A DNA stretch of 64,000 bases from Calycina herbarum (taxonomy: Eukaryota; Ascomycota; Leotiomycetes; Helotiales; Pezizellaceae): assembly GCA_001414485.1 (NCBI GenBank), contig LLEY01000019.1, forward strand, positions 186,001-250,000. Direction: 5' to 3'. Numbering within the stretch: position 1 is the first letter of the stretch; every line of letters starts with the position of its first letter. The position numbers and the translations under genes are program-made. This document shows, in pieces, positions 1 to 10,742 of the stretch. Under the pieces are notes generated by a model. The model was not told the origin of the DNA and did not search any database. It saw only the letters and a list, made by a program, of their open reading frames with translations.

Positions 1-441
1 CAATGCCGACGCCGAGGGAAGTCGAAAACTGGATTGTGGCATCTCGAACTCCCAGTATTCCGACCGGTTCCATGTCCCCGCTACCTGACGTACCTTGACC
101 TGTTGATCTGGGTTGTACAGCTGAATTATAAACGAATTGGGAACGACAGGTACGGGAGGTGCGGGAATGCCGTTTTGGGCGCGAAGTTCGGCCGCTGAGA
201 GGGTCGGTTGTGTCCATTCTGGCTGGACCAGTACTTCTGCATATAAGACTTCGGGACTGTATGAATCGTATAAGGCAACGGCGTAGCAGTTCTTCGAAGC
301 CGGGAGGGCGGGGTCTGGTTTTCGGAGGGAGTACTCTGGGTTGAGCTCGGAGGCATTTTGGGTCAGGTAAATGACACTCGAGAGGGGATTATCGGAAGTC
401 GAGGCTTTGATGTAAAAGGTAGGGAGGTTCTCGTCCAACAT
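1..441 (-). CDS. Unrecognised protein, N-terminal 147 codons (partial)
   Basis: An uninterrupted reading frame of exactly 147 codons runs from an ATG at 441 to the window edge and continues outside. The protein begins MLDENLPTFYIKAST and is soluble-looking, with no signal peptide or membrane segment. It has alternating hydrophobic and polar stretches (FYIKAS, SVIYLTQNAS, CYAVALYDS, EVLYAEVLVQPEW, NSFIIQLYNPDQQVKV) that suggest a beta-rich fold. A candidate GTACGT donor lies at the QVKV codons, but the frame stays open without it. I do not recognise the family. It is transcribed away from RPA12, so the two genes share the 442-1118 interval as a divergent promoter. Coding status is likely because of codon quality and the clean frame; function is unknown. 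Confidence 0.6.
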   Translation of the reverse strand, partial: MLDENLPTFYIKASTSDNPLSSVIYLTQNASELNPEYSLRKPDPALPASKNCYAVALYDSYSPEVLYAEVLVQPEWTQPTLSAAELRAQNGIPAPPVPVVPNSFIIQLYNPDQQVKVRQVAGTWNRSEYWEFEMPQSSFRLPSASAL

Positions 442-1118
442 TTTGCCGTAGAGGTGGCTGCTGGCATGCAGCAGAAACGAAGGAGGGGTTCTGAGGTTTG
501 AGGAGCGAGAGTTGCAAGTTGGCAGGTCTAGGGTAGGTAGGTAGGTGGAAAGATTGCTCGTGATCAATCTCTATGTAGGTGAGGTGTTGGAAAGAGGTTG
601 AAGATGGTCAGGCGCCAGGATCATGATCGTTCTGTGCAGGAAGCCGAAAAGTGAATACGGAAGCTGGGCGGCTGGCTGGTGGAGCTGAGGAGGTTGAATA
701 TTGAAGGCTTTTCGGAATCGGATTGCTGCTGCGGATTGCTTGTCGCGGACTCTGGCTGGGTACGGTACGCGGGGCTGACGAGTCAACGTGTATTGAATAG
801 GTTAATGAGGCTGAGTCGCTCCCGAGAATTTGATTCCCCTCGAGGCTGTCATGGTTGTCACGGCTGTCGGCAAACGGAAGGCGCCCATATGATTGGTCGA
901 ATAGTATATATTCTATTTTAAGTAGGGATGGCACTGGATGGGTTTGTTTGCTCAAAGATTCAACAGCTGGTGGCGTCAATCTCAGAATGTTTGTTTTTGG
1001 GGTGAGAATAACGTCTCATTGAATCTGAAGCTCGCAAAACCTTCATCTGAATACATAACGTCAGTTCAGTTAGTTCTTATTGACTTCTCCTGATCACTCG
1101 CTTGAGATACTTCTAAAT
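442..1118. other. Divergent intergenic interval
   Basis: This 0.7 kb lies between the left-edge gene (-) and RPA12 (+) and should hold both promoters. An open frame on the minus strand (608-979) shows no protein-like character. I see no defined regulatory motif or repeat. Confidence 0.4.
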
Positions 1119-1685
1119 ATGTCCAATAGGCGTGTCGACCGAGTCGACCCCTCGCTTCAATATCGGCCCTCTTGGCAGATCACAGCTTGCCAAGTTTAGA
1201 ACCAGTCAAAAAGACCACCATCAAAAAGACCATCCTAGCCCCCCTTTTCTGCTCAACATGCGGAAATATTCTTGATCACTCGGGTGATAAAACAATAAAG
1301 TGTGACTGCTGTGGCGAAGTCAATCCAAGTCAGGCACTCTGACTAGGTAGCCTTCAATTGCTGATATTCTGCATAGATACGGTTATTTCAGAAGCGGTAT
1401 CCATGAAATCAGAAAATTTCCCTTCGGCTCTTAGAAACAAACTCGTCTCCAAAACCCAAGCTGTCACCCCCAAGGATCGAGAAAACACCAAGCGAATCAC
1501 GCACGATTGCCCGAAATGCGACGCCAAGGAAATGACTTGGTCCGAGGCACAATTACGAGGTGCAGATGAGGGGACCACAATCTTCTATAGATGCACAGTG
1601 TGCGGACACAGGTATTTATCCTTTGTGGTTTCTCCTCGATAGAGACTAATTCTTGTGTTTGCTCAGAGAAAAGGAAGAAAATTGA
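1119..1685 (+). CDS. RPA12: RNA polymerase I subunit RPA12 (four short exons)
   Basis: Small zinc-ribbon subunit of RNA polymerase I, the TFIIS-like factor for transcript cleavage and termination on rDNA. The C-terminal ribbon is clear: CPKCDAKEMTW, then QLRGADEGTT, then YRCTVCGHR, including the Q.RSADE.T-type acidic hairpin typical of RPA12/RPB9/TFIIS. The N-terminal ribbon is FCSTCG ... CDCCGE. My model has exons 1119-1131, 1239-1328, 1377-1611 and 1667-1685, giving 118 residues, the usual length for RPA12. The last intron is strong (GTATTT donor, GACTAAT branch, GCTCAG acceptor). The second intron (1329-1376) uses GTCAGG. The first exon is only 13 nt with a weak GTGTCG donor. It was chosen because the N-terminal ribbon frame has no ATG of its own before an upstream stop. 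If exon 1 is wrong the gene could be a 5'-damaged copy. Confidence 0.72.
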
Positions 1686-2652
1686 GCACGGTTTGGTGGT
1701 GAGGGAGTTGGAGTTCAGCTTGATGAAGTCAAAGGCGTTTCAGTTATCTATTACGTGCCGGAATAATACCATTTGTTTGGAAGGATTGTCATGGCTAAGT
1801 TGTTGATTGGTACAAGGAGTCAGTTTAAGCTTATTTCATTTCACAGGTCACTTACGTTAGTCGAATTTACATACGACAATTTCACAAATTGAAACATTAC
1901 GGAGATTAAGTAGCCCACCCTTAAGTGAGTAAGAAATAGAACACAAAATACAGTAGCGGTTTGAAAATACATATGTAGCGCTGCTTAACGACCGCCTGCC
2001 TTGAAATTCCAAGTTGAGATGAAGATCTAGAGCTTCCAGCAGATAAATTTTTTACTTTGGTCCAAACAATCCGCCACCACCATTCTTTTTTCCAACACCC
2101 ATCTACAACATTGCAAGTGTCAATAAGTCAAAGCTCAAACGCAGTCTGGTCACATCTTCATCCGATTTCCCTCGCAAAAAAGAGCAAAGGCAGTACATAT
2201 ATAACATCCGAACATCTGTTTTTATTCAAACTATCTGAGGCTAGCCTGTTTCCCATCCATAGATACAAGAATCTTGAATACAAAATCTAGGCACCTTCTC
2301 CCAACCACCATCCTCATTCCCTTTTCTGATTAATATAATAAGGTATTGTTGTGTGTGTTTTGATCATAAAAAAAAAAGAGAAGAAGTAGAATGTCCGCCG
2401 ATTTCATATACTTCCCCAGTGCTATGCAAATCCAAAACGAACAAAACAGAAAACATCCCTTGTCTCCTACCCATTAGAAGAACTATTCCAAGGCTCCAGG
2501 CCCAAACGAGATCACATTCTGCTGCTTTCGCGCGCTCTCACTCTTGATATATACAATTGAAAGGTTAAAGCCTTCTCTCTTCTTTTCATTTACAGGGTAT
2601 CTTTCTTCCCTTTCACATTTCCACCAGACGCAAGGAAAAATAGTCATGTCGA
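1686..2652. other. Convergent intergenic interval
   Basis: The 3' flanks of RPA12 (+) and the membrane protein (-) meet here. The interval is A+T-rich with a short A-run near 2370. Open frames of 64-77 codons have no recognisable content. I see nothing else in it. Confidence 0.4.
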
Positions 2653-4635
2653 TTATTTGTCGATCCCGGTTTTGCGGTCCAGAATCTCGCTGGGGACTCT
2701 CGAACCACGGGAAATCTGTACTTCGTCGCCAGGGTGATACTTGAAGACTGGATCTTCACTGATGTTTCGCTGGTGAGTCTGAGGAATGGCTGGGACTTTT
2801 GGGGCATTAGGATCGACCGTTTTCGTTCCATCGACTCGTCCTGCTTGTTGAGCTACCCAAGAGTTGACGGTTCGGAAACGTGGTGCTGATTCTTCAGATG
2901 TCGTCGTGTAAACAGTATCGCGATCCCCCTTCTGTTGTCCGGTGGGTTGCGTCCAAGAAAACGTCCCTGGTGCTCGAGATTGTCGGTAGCCTTGCATTGG
3001 AGCATTGGGGTTTGACGGGTCAGGAATAATGAGGCCGTCCCCAAAACCGGAGGATAGTGATGACATGTAGCTCATGTGATTCAGCTCCTGGTTTGTAGGC
3101 TGAAGATTAGTGGTCTGCTGTGTAAGCATGCTACTTTGCGTGAGACCATAGCTGGTATTTGCGTCCGAAGGTTGCCTTGTAAGGAATGTGTTTTGTCTCC
3201 CGGTATTGTTGTAGGAAGCTGGAAGGTCAGAAATAGGACTTTCATGAGGTGAGTAGCCACCAAATGGGGCCGCGGGTTGTGCTTGATTTGGCGAATCACC
3301 GCGTGTGACTGTGTTGACAGTTGTTTCAGGAAATTCGGGGATTGCTAGAGGGGCCAAAGTGACTGGCTTGATCATAGGAGGATAAGAAGGGTCGTATCGA
3401 GGATCTTTCTTCTCAACAGGATATCCATATTCATCACCTGGATACGATGGTGGAGCTTCCGAAGTGTTGCTATCTCTCCGCCAGCCATACAATCCTCGGT
3501 TGCCGCCTTTTCGAATCTTTCTACTTCGTACCTTGCCCCATGGATCAATTCTCTTCCGGATCAAGATAAGATATACTATCGTCATGATGATGATGAAAGC
3601 ACCTAAATCAATATTAGCCACCGTTCGATCTTTCCCAAACCTCACAAAACATACCAATGGCACCAGCGGCAATCAAAAGTCGTTCAGCAGTTGGAGACAG
3701 TTCGCCTTTATTCTTGTTCCCCTTATTTCCCTTGTTCTTGTTATTGTTGTTGTTGCCATCGTTATTTCTATCTGGCTTTGGTGGATCTAAATCTGGCAAC
3801 GCAGTAGGTGCTGCTAGAGCACTTTGAGCAGTTACCATGACGGTCTGCATTTCGGTTACTGTTGACCCAGCGGGTTTGGTAAGAGTGAATGGCCGTCTAG
3901 TTCTAGTCCCATTGTCACCTGGATCTTCTCCCTTTCGAGGCTGTTGAGGGGCAGACAGGGATTCCGATATTTGGGAAGCGAAAGTTGGAACAGCCGATGG
4001 TCCCACTGTCGTAGGAAACAAAGATGATATAAGGGTCTGTTCGAAATTAGTCAAGTAATCATCTCCATGTTTCTGCTATTTAAACTTACTGGTGAAGAAG
4101 CTAGAAGTGAGATGGAGGTTGTCGTAGGAGCAGCACTTGGTAAACTTGGCGTTGAAAGAGGAGTTGTAGTTATGACGATGGCAGTAGTTGGCGTAGAACT
4201 TGATGCTGCTGCGGGTTTGGATACAGTACTCGAAGTGGCGGCAGCTGTTGTTTGTGGAGGAGGTCCTGAGGGCAATCCTGGTGGAAGTGGACCACCAGGG
4301 GGAGGAGGCGGCATATCTGGTAGTCCTGTTGGTAATGGATTTTCTGCTGCTGCACTCTGCTTCTTGCGTGGCTTCGAATCTTTCTCTGGACCATCGTCGT
4401 CGTCGTCGTCATCGTCGTCTTTGCCTCCACCCCCACCGCCTCCATTTCCATTTCCGTTCCCATCCCCATTGCCATCGGAGGAGTCCTTTCTTCGTCCCTT
4501 GTTATCGCCATCATCATTGTCGTTCCCCTCGCCTTTCCGCCTCTCTAATGAATGTACTGTGAGGGAATCGCGCTGCTCCAAATCCTCCATGGAGCCATGC
4601 GGTATCTTGTCCAACGGTGCCATGGTCGTATTCAT
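2653..4635 (-). CDS. Single-pass membrane protein with low-complexity Asp/Gly/Pro/Thr ectodomain
   Basis: Exons 4090-4635, 3655-4036 and 2653-3602 join in phase to give 625 residues. Introns are 53 and 52 nt, with GTAAGT/GTATGT donors and a TTGACTAA branch. The N-terminal half has KGEGNDNDDGDN, a run of nine Asp, a Gly/Asn run, a Pro-rich stretch, then Ser/Thr/Pro-rich mucin-like sequence. One transmembrane helix, interrupted by the second intron (LLIAAGAIG / AFIIIMTIVYLIL), is followed by basic RKRIDPWGK, so the C-terminal 310 residues are probably cytosolic. That tail is disordered, rich in Pro/Gln/Asn, and ends with an ordered-looking segment containing FKYHPGDEVQISRGSRVP. There is no clear signal peptide; the membrane helix may act as signal-anchor. 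The architecture resembles fungal wall-stress or mucin-type sensors, but no named family is certain. Confidence 0.75.
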
Positions 4636-5973
4636 CCTCCACTAAACACGAGCCGCACCTAATTTCGAGACGCCAGAATGAATGAGCGAAGTTGACGATC
4701 GATATCAAATCCAAATCCCCCCAATCCTATAAATGCATCGACAAAAGAATAAAAGTCACGAGCCAGTCGTGTGAAGAAGAGAAAATGGTGGTGGAGAGAA
4801 AGTAGGAGAATGGACGAAATGGAAGGGAAGAAAGAGTGTATCAGCCAGCATGGGAGAAAAGACCCATGAGAACAAATGGTAAGGAGAATAGACGAGATGG
4901 GCCGGGCAGGTCATGCAAGTGCTGCAAGTGGGGATCGCTTTGATCAACGATCTCAAGTGGAGAGAGAGGCTAAGCCTAGTTCCATACTAGTGCCCGGTAC
5001 TGTATCAAGCCATCTCCTGGAGTCTCCATTCCATCCACGGGAGTTCCACGAGTACGGACAGTAACAGTAACAGGAGAGAACCCTGTCATGGCCCTGGGAC
5101 CAGCGTGGATCCCTGGCTGGTGGAGGATTGGAATTTGAGTGCTGCTGAGAGCCTGAGGGCCTGAGCCGAACGTCTGCAGAAGACGCCCTGAACGCCTTGG
5201 GAGTTTGGGACCAAGCAATTACTGCGGGAGCCTTTGAGGTTGAGACCAGGAGGAGACAGGGACGGGGTGGGGTGTCATCTTGGTTGGAGGGTTGGAGAGG
5301 CTTGGATGAGCAGCTGTGAAAAGGCATTGCGTGTGAGGAGCGCCGCAGCCACAGCAAAGTGGGCATCAGAGCATCAGGAGGTGGACGTTCCCTGAAGGTG
5401 TGGTGTTGTGGCGATTCTCCTTCTCCCATATCTGTGTCGATGGCCGTTTCAGAGCCCAGTTTCAGAGACTCAGGGGTCCCGGCGCGGTCAGAGCACTTGA
5501 GTGGATGAAATGCCTTCCGAAAATCCCGTCCCGATATTGATCCCGTCCAAGGTTCACATCAGAATGCTGGCAGGTTGGTTTAGGTGGGCACTCTGTACTA
5601 TAGGGCTCGCTTGATGCCTCGCTACCGGAGTTTGAATAGCTTCATATCCACGGTTCAAACAGCCATCGTGCTGTCGAGACAGCTTCAAAATCGACTTCCC
5701 TTATGCATTACCACTACTACCGTACTCCGTACTAGCGGCAGCTGCAGACCACCACGCTAACCCACCCCGCACAACGACCACAGATCGGGAAAGACTTGTA
5801 CGAAGTATTCCATCGAGAGCATCAATCTCTTGTTCTAAACCGGCCCCCTCCATTCTTGACGCTGCCACAGCCCCTGTCACCATACACGCACTGAAGGCCA
5901 TCCGTATACGGATACCGGCTTGGACTGGATTTTCTGTTCTGACCGCTCACCCCAACAAGAACCTTGAACCAAG
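4636..5973. other. Divergent intergenic interval
   Basis: This 1.3 kb lies between the membrane-protein gene (-) and the GNAT gene (+) and is likely the promoter space of both. Open frames, including a 158-codon one on the minus strand, show no conserved-looking protein. No repeat structure was noted. Confidence 0.4.
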
Positions 5974-7378
5974 ATGCCGGTTTCGATCTCCCGTTTAACT
6001 TCTCGAGACGTCCCCGGCGCCATAAGCGCGATCCAGGAAGCTTTCAAGGATGATCCGTATGCTCTCTTTGTTTATTCAGACTCTACCAAGGTACGACCAC
6101 CAGTCATAACGTGCTCAACTCGCTTGTTATATTTTATTTTCCGGCTCGTCAAGAAGCTTGGGTTTCTGTTTGAAAAACGGCAGATAGCTTTTAGCTTGCT
6201 TTGAAACCTTCCTAGCTGTTGTAGGGTGACTGACATCATCCAAAGTTTGACCCAAACAGAAATCGGGTTTCCTTAGGCATTCGATGTCAATGGGGAATTC
6301 GTAATGCTCTCTTTTATGTGGCTAAGGACACTCAGAGTGAGGCTGACGAGGTACTTGGAATTGCAATGTGGATGCCCCCAAGACCTGTAGAGGTGAAGGA
6401 AACGTGGGGAGAGTGGTTTGAAGGTTGGAGACTATGGACTGAGCAGGTGGGGATGAACGTTTGGTACGGACGAGGAGGGCTGAATGTCAAGGTGTGTACT
6501 CGTTCATTGTTTCATTCTTCCCTGCGATAAAAAAAGGCAACGAGGCTATAACGAAGTCGGTGTGCGCTCGTTGGCTGTAAAGAAACTCCCAAGACTGTGC
6601 TAGAACTAACTAGCCCTTTTTGGGGTTATCGGTCAGCAACTCAATTTATGCGAACCCTTCTTTGGGAAGTGCTGCGTCTTCCAAATTACGCATTCCATCT
6701 ATTTGAAGTCGAATACGTGGACATGGATGATTTCACTCTCAAGAATTTTAAATTCGAGGACGCTATGTATATTCTTCACTCCAGAGTGCATCGCCACCTC
6801 TAAAACGAGTCCCTTCCTTCAACAATTTGTTTTTCCTCCGTTCTCCTCTTGCTCAAACACTTGAGGTCCTACACGAACCCTTCATCCCAGAGGAGCACGT
6901 GATGCACTGTTCACCCGGCATCTAGAGCGTTCTCTCACTTGAAGACGCTTCTTTCAGATTCATGAGTAGCCTGGATGATTCCTTTCCGTCACACTGAGAC
7001 TGCTTTGACTTTTGGCTCAAGACTGATCAATTGCCGCAGCGCTACTGGATATGGAAGGCCCGTCAAGCTGAAGCCCAATCCGAAATTTGGACTGATCCCA
7101 ACGGTTATTATTTCCTCAATATCATGGTAGTCAAACCTGGACACCAAGGAAAGGGCATCGGCAAGGCGCTCGCCCGAGAAGTCACGAAACAAGCTGATAA
7201 AGAGGGGAAGAGATGTTATCTGGAATCTAGCCGCGACGTACCCAACATCAAGGTGTATGAATCCATGGGATTTCACTTTGTCAAAACGATGGATTGTGAT
7301 GATGAGGGTACGGGTATCAAGCTTTATTGTATGGTAAGAGAACCCAAGAAAGAGGAGGATAGGGAAGAAGACAATTGA
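5974..7378 (+). CDS. GNAT-family N-acetyltransferase with oversized intron
   Basis: Acetyl-CoA-dependent N-acetyltransferase of the GNAT fold; substrate unknown. Exons 5974-6090, 6246-6491 and 7040-7378 are all phase 0 and give 233 residues. The first exon holds the N-terminal helix region (LTSRDVPGAISAIQEAF). The second reads FDPNRNRVSLGIRCQWGIRN, then the GIAMWMPP strand. The third holds motif A, VVKPGHQGKGIGKALA, where the Q-G-x-G-I-G-K loop binds the CoA pyrophosphate. It ends with YLESSRDVPNIKVYESMGF, the usual motif B region. The first intron is 155 nt. The second is 548 nt, about ten times the local norm, although the joined protein needs nothing from it. That intron contains an unrelated 68-codon open segment (see findings). 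The terminal EEDREEDN tail is acidic. Likely functional if the long intron is removed. Confidence 0.75.
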
Positions 7379-8849
7379 AAGTACCTCAGCAGAAGCAGCA
7401 TCCCTCAGCCTGGTAAGCTTGTAACAGTTTCAACTCGGTATTGCAAACCATCCTGGTCCGAATGTTAGGAAAATTGATATTAAACCTCCCGAATCTACGA
7501 ACTGCCCCGGAAGGCTACTACTCTGCTCGTTTCTGTTCACTCGAATTCTTTTCAGCTATCCCTCCTTGTTCAAAACAACGAAACACCCTCGATTTTGTCT
7601 CGAGATGAGAGAAGTGAGCAAACATGTCCTTTTACTTTGAATGCGCGGAATGGTCTGTGATAATCAAAAGTACTGTTCGAGAAGATTTAGGAGAATGAGA
7701 AACTTAATTCCATGATTCCCCTAAAGGCTCTCGGAGAATAGTCGTAATTATAGACTTAGGTAATGGGAATGGGTTGCTCGGAGAGTAATGCTCACTTCGC
7801 TTCCAGTACAATAAAGTGGCAGTAAACCAGTCTCGTTTCTACCTCTGAATGCAAATTGAGCAATGATCCTCGAACTCGAACTCGAACTCGAACAATTGCT
7901 TGGGAAACACGAGGGCGACCGTGGTTGTTTCCAAGTCCTTGACTCGTCGCCCAACCCTTCTCAAGTTTCCTCAATGGCCAGCCAGCCCCTTTCTCCAAAG
8001 AAAATAATAATACATCACGATGCCGTCGCGCTCCCCCATTACTTGAAATTGCTTCCCTATGTCCGCTTGAACATGGCACAACACACAAGGTAGCGAGCGT
8101 CTGGGCAAACAACAAAGCGCTAATGATCCGAAGCCAACGGAGCAGCGGAAGACAAAAGATACTAACGAGTAAAAGACCTGAAGGAGTAAATAGACGGGTC
8201 ATTTTAAGCTGTGGAGAGACCAACTGAAACACAGGACTTATGAATATGGAGGACGCGCATAAAAACGATAAAATAACGACTTCTTACTCATTTCCAACTT
8301 TTCCTTCTTTGAAAAAGTCGCCCATCTCTGCTTGAGGAGAAAATTTTCGGACACACTTGAGGCTCACAGTCACCCGAAAGAAGAGCCCTTGGCGGAAAAT
8401 CCATCGGGACCAACCCTTGCTAGTGCCTTTTTTTTGGGGCTGTGGCGTAAGTATTTTGTACTTCGCAGTACCTGGTACTCCCTTCCTCCGGTAGCTTGGC
8501 CGGGCTACCGGCAGCTGTCAATTGTAAGCTTGTTGAAGTATCGAGGCATGTACTAGTAGAGAAAAAAGAAAATCGATTTACAGAGATTTCATGATTCGAG
8601 GTATTTTCAATGAGAATGAGCAACGCAACCGAGATCTCCACCCCACGCACCATCTCCAACCAATGCTTGCTTATTCTGCTGCTGAATGACGCTTATCTCA
8701 AGTGTGGCTGTTGAACCGGGCAGTCCGAGCTTGGTGATTCATTTGGCTGGCTGCTGAAAAAGCTCTCAATTTCTTTTCGGACCATAGATTTCTCGGTTCC
8801 CTTTCCCTTCCAACTCACCCACTTCCACGAAGCAATTGAGCAATTGAGA
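7379..8849. other. Intergenic interval with short CTCGAA repeat
   Basis: This 1.5 kb separates the GNAT gene from the NADH dehydrogenase gene, both on the plus strand. It contains four tandem copies of ctcgaa at 7869-7892. Short open frames on both strands are not protein-like. The part close to 8850 should hold the dehydrogenase promoter. Confidence 0.4.
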
Positions 8850-10742
8850 ATGGCGGCCACTACCAGAGCGATGATGGGGTTGCCAGTGTCAACCTCGTCA
8901 ATTGGCCTCAGCGTTGCCCGCAACAATGCCTCCACTGCCGCCAATGCGATGCGACGAAACTTGGCTGCTTCTTCGCGCTCCTTTGTCACTCGGGCTCGAC
9001 CGATCCTCAACAACAACAACAACAAGAACCACGACCTGCAAAAGAGCTTCCGTCGTGCCTACGCAGACGTTGCTCCGCCTCCAGCGAAGAAGGCGAGACG
9101 ATTCCGCTACTTTAGATTCCTTTGGCGTGCTACATACCTTTCTCTGGTCGGCGGAACTGCTTATCTTGCTTATGGCGTTTGGGACCTTCGACATCCGGAG
9201 GAGCAATTCGAGCCCGACCCAACGAAGAAGAACCTCGTTATTCTGGGTAACTATCCCTCTTCTTGGTCCGGATGCGATGGGAAATTCTCTGACAAATAGA
9301 ATAGGTACTGGATGGGGAGCCGTCTCTCTGCTCAAGAAACTCGATACCAGCAACTACAATGTCATCGTCATCTCCCCCCGAAATTACTTCCTCTTCACAC
9401 CTCTCCTCCCATCATGTACAACCGGTACCGTCGAGCACAGATCCATCATGGAGCCTATTCGAAGCATAACCAGACATAAGCAATCTGCCGTGAAATTCTA
9501 CGAAGCCGAAGCAACAAAGATTGATCCGGATAGGAAAGTGGTTCAGATTGACGATAACTCAGATATCAAAGGGGCTACAAGCAAGACGGAGGTTGCATAT
9601 GATATGCTTGTTGTGAGCGTGGGCGCTGAAAATGCTACCTTTGGAATCCCAGGTGTAAAGGAGAATTCATGTTTCTTGAAGGAAATCGGTGACGCCCAGA
9701 AAATTCGAACGAAGATTATGGATTGTGTGGAGACTGCCACTTTCAAGGGCCAAACCCCCGAGGAGGTTGAGCGTCTTTTGCATATGGTTGTTGTTGGTGG
9801 TGGACCCACCGGAGTCGAATTCGCAGGAGAGCTTCAAGATTTCTTCGATCAAGATATCAAGAAGTGGGTTCCCGAGATCAGTGATAAGTTCAAGGTGACT
9901 CTCATTGAAGCTCTACCAAACGTTCTTCCAATGTTCTCCAAGCAGTTGATCGATTACACCGAATCAACTTTCAAGGAGGAGAAAATCACTATCAAAACCA
10001 AAACCGCAGTGAAGAAGGTTACCGAGACGACAGTTGAGGCTGAAGCGACTGGCCCAGATGGAAAGAAGACCACCGAGGTCATGCCATATGGGTTGTTAGT
10101 ATGGGCTACCGGAAACGCTGTCCGACCCATCGTCAAGGACCTAATGAATAGTATCCCGGCTCAAAAGGACTCCCGAAGAGGTCTTGCTGTCAACGAGTAT
10201 CTTGTCGTCCAAGGTACCAAGGATATCTGGGCGACTGGTGATTGCGCCGTTGCTGGGTATGCGCCAACTGCCCAAGTAGCCGGTCAAGAAGGTGCTTTCC
10301 TCGCTCGACTTTTCAACACTATGGCCAAGAGCGAAGCCATTGAGCAACAAATCCACGATTTGAGCTCTTCCCTCAACCTCCAGCCCGGTGACGCAGCAGC
10401 CATCGCAAAGGATATCGAATCACATGAGAAACAATTGAGAAGAATCAAGGACATCAAGCCTTTCCATTACACCCACCAAGGATCTTTGGCATACATTGGA
10501 AGTGATAGAGCTGTTGCTGATGTTAGCTGGTTGAATGGAAACTTTGCTAGTGGTGGGGGATTGACATATTTGTTCTGGCGAAGTGCTTATTTGAGCATGT
10601 GCTTTAGCAGTAAGTTTTCCTCTCCCATTTTGATACTAAAATGACAAAACAAAACTAACCCATTACAGCCCGCAATCGTGTTCTCGTCGTTCTCGACTGG
10701 CTCAAATCAAAAGCTTTCGGTCGTGATGTTTCTCGGGAATAG
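8850..10742 (+). CDS. Mitochondrial alternative (type II) NADH:ubiquinone oxidoreductase
   Basis: Non-proton-pumping NADH dehydrogenase of the inner mitochondrial membrane that passes electrons from NADH through FAD to ubiquinone. Exons 8850-9246, 9305-10609 and 10669-10742 give 591 residues. The start is the ATG at 8850, the first ATG of the frame. The N-terminus is rich in Arg, Ser and Ala with no acids (mitochondrial targeting). A hydrophobic segment (YLSLVGGTAYLAYG, about residue 100) precedes the FAD-binding GTGWGA, whose first Gly codon is split by intron 1. A second dinucleotide fold is VVVGGGPTGVEFAGEL, and WATGD completes the FAD site. The C-terminal membrane-anchoring part (GGGLTYLFWRSAYLSMCFS ... 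KAFGRDVSRE) is normal. No EF-hand insertion is visible between the second fold and the C-terminus, so it resembles the external NDE enzymes without calcium control. External orientation is inferred. Confidence 0.93.

Noticed and set aside
608..979. 123-codon open frame on the minus strand
   Set aside because: Ser/Pro-rich with no recognisable segment, lies in the divergent promoter interval, and overlaps other equally long frames.
4953..5429. 158-codon frame on the minus strand
   Set aside because: Composition is irregular (many Ser, Pro, His, Arg), has no motif, and a second frame of similar length overlaps it. It lies in a promoter interval.
7792..8232. 146-codon frame on the minus strand
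   Set aside because: Its centre is the reverse complement of the ctcgaa repeat; no protein-like pattern.
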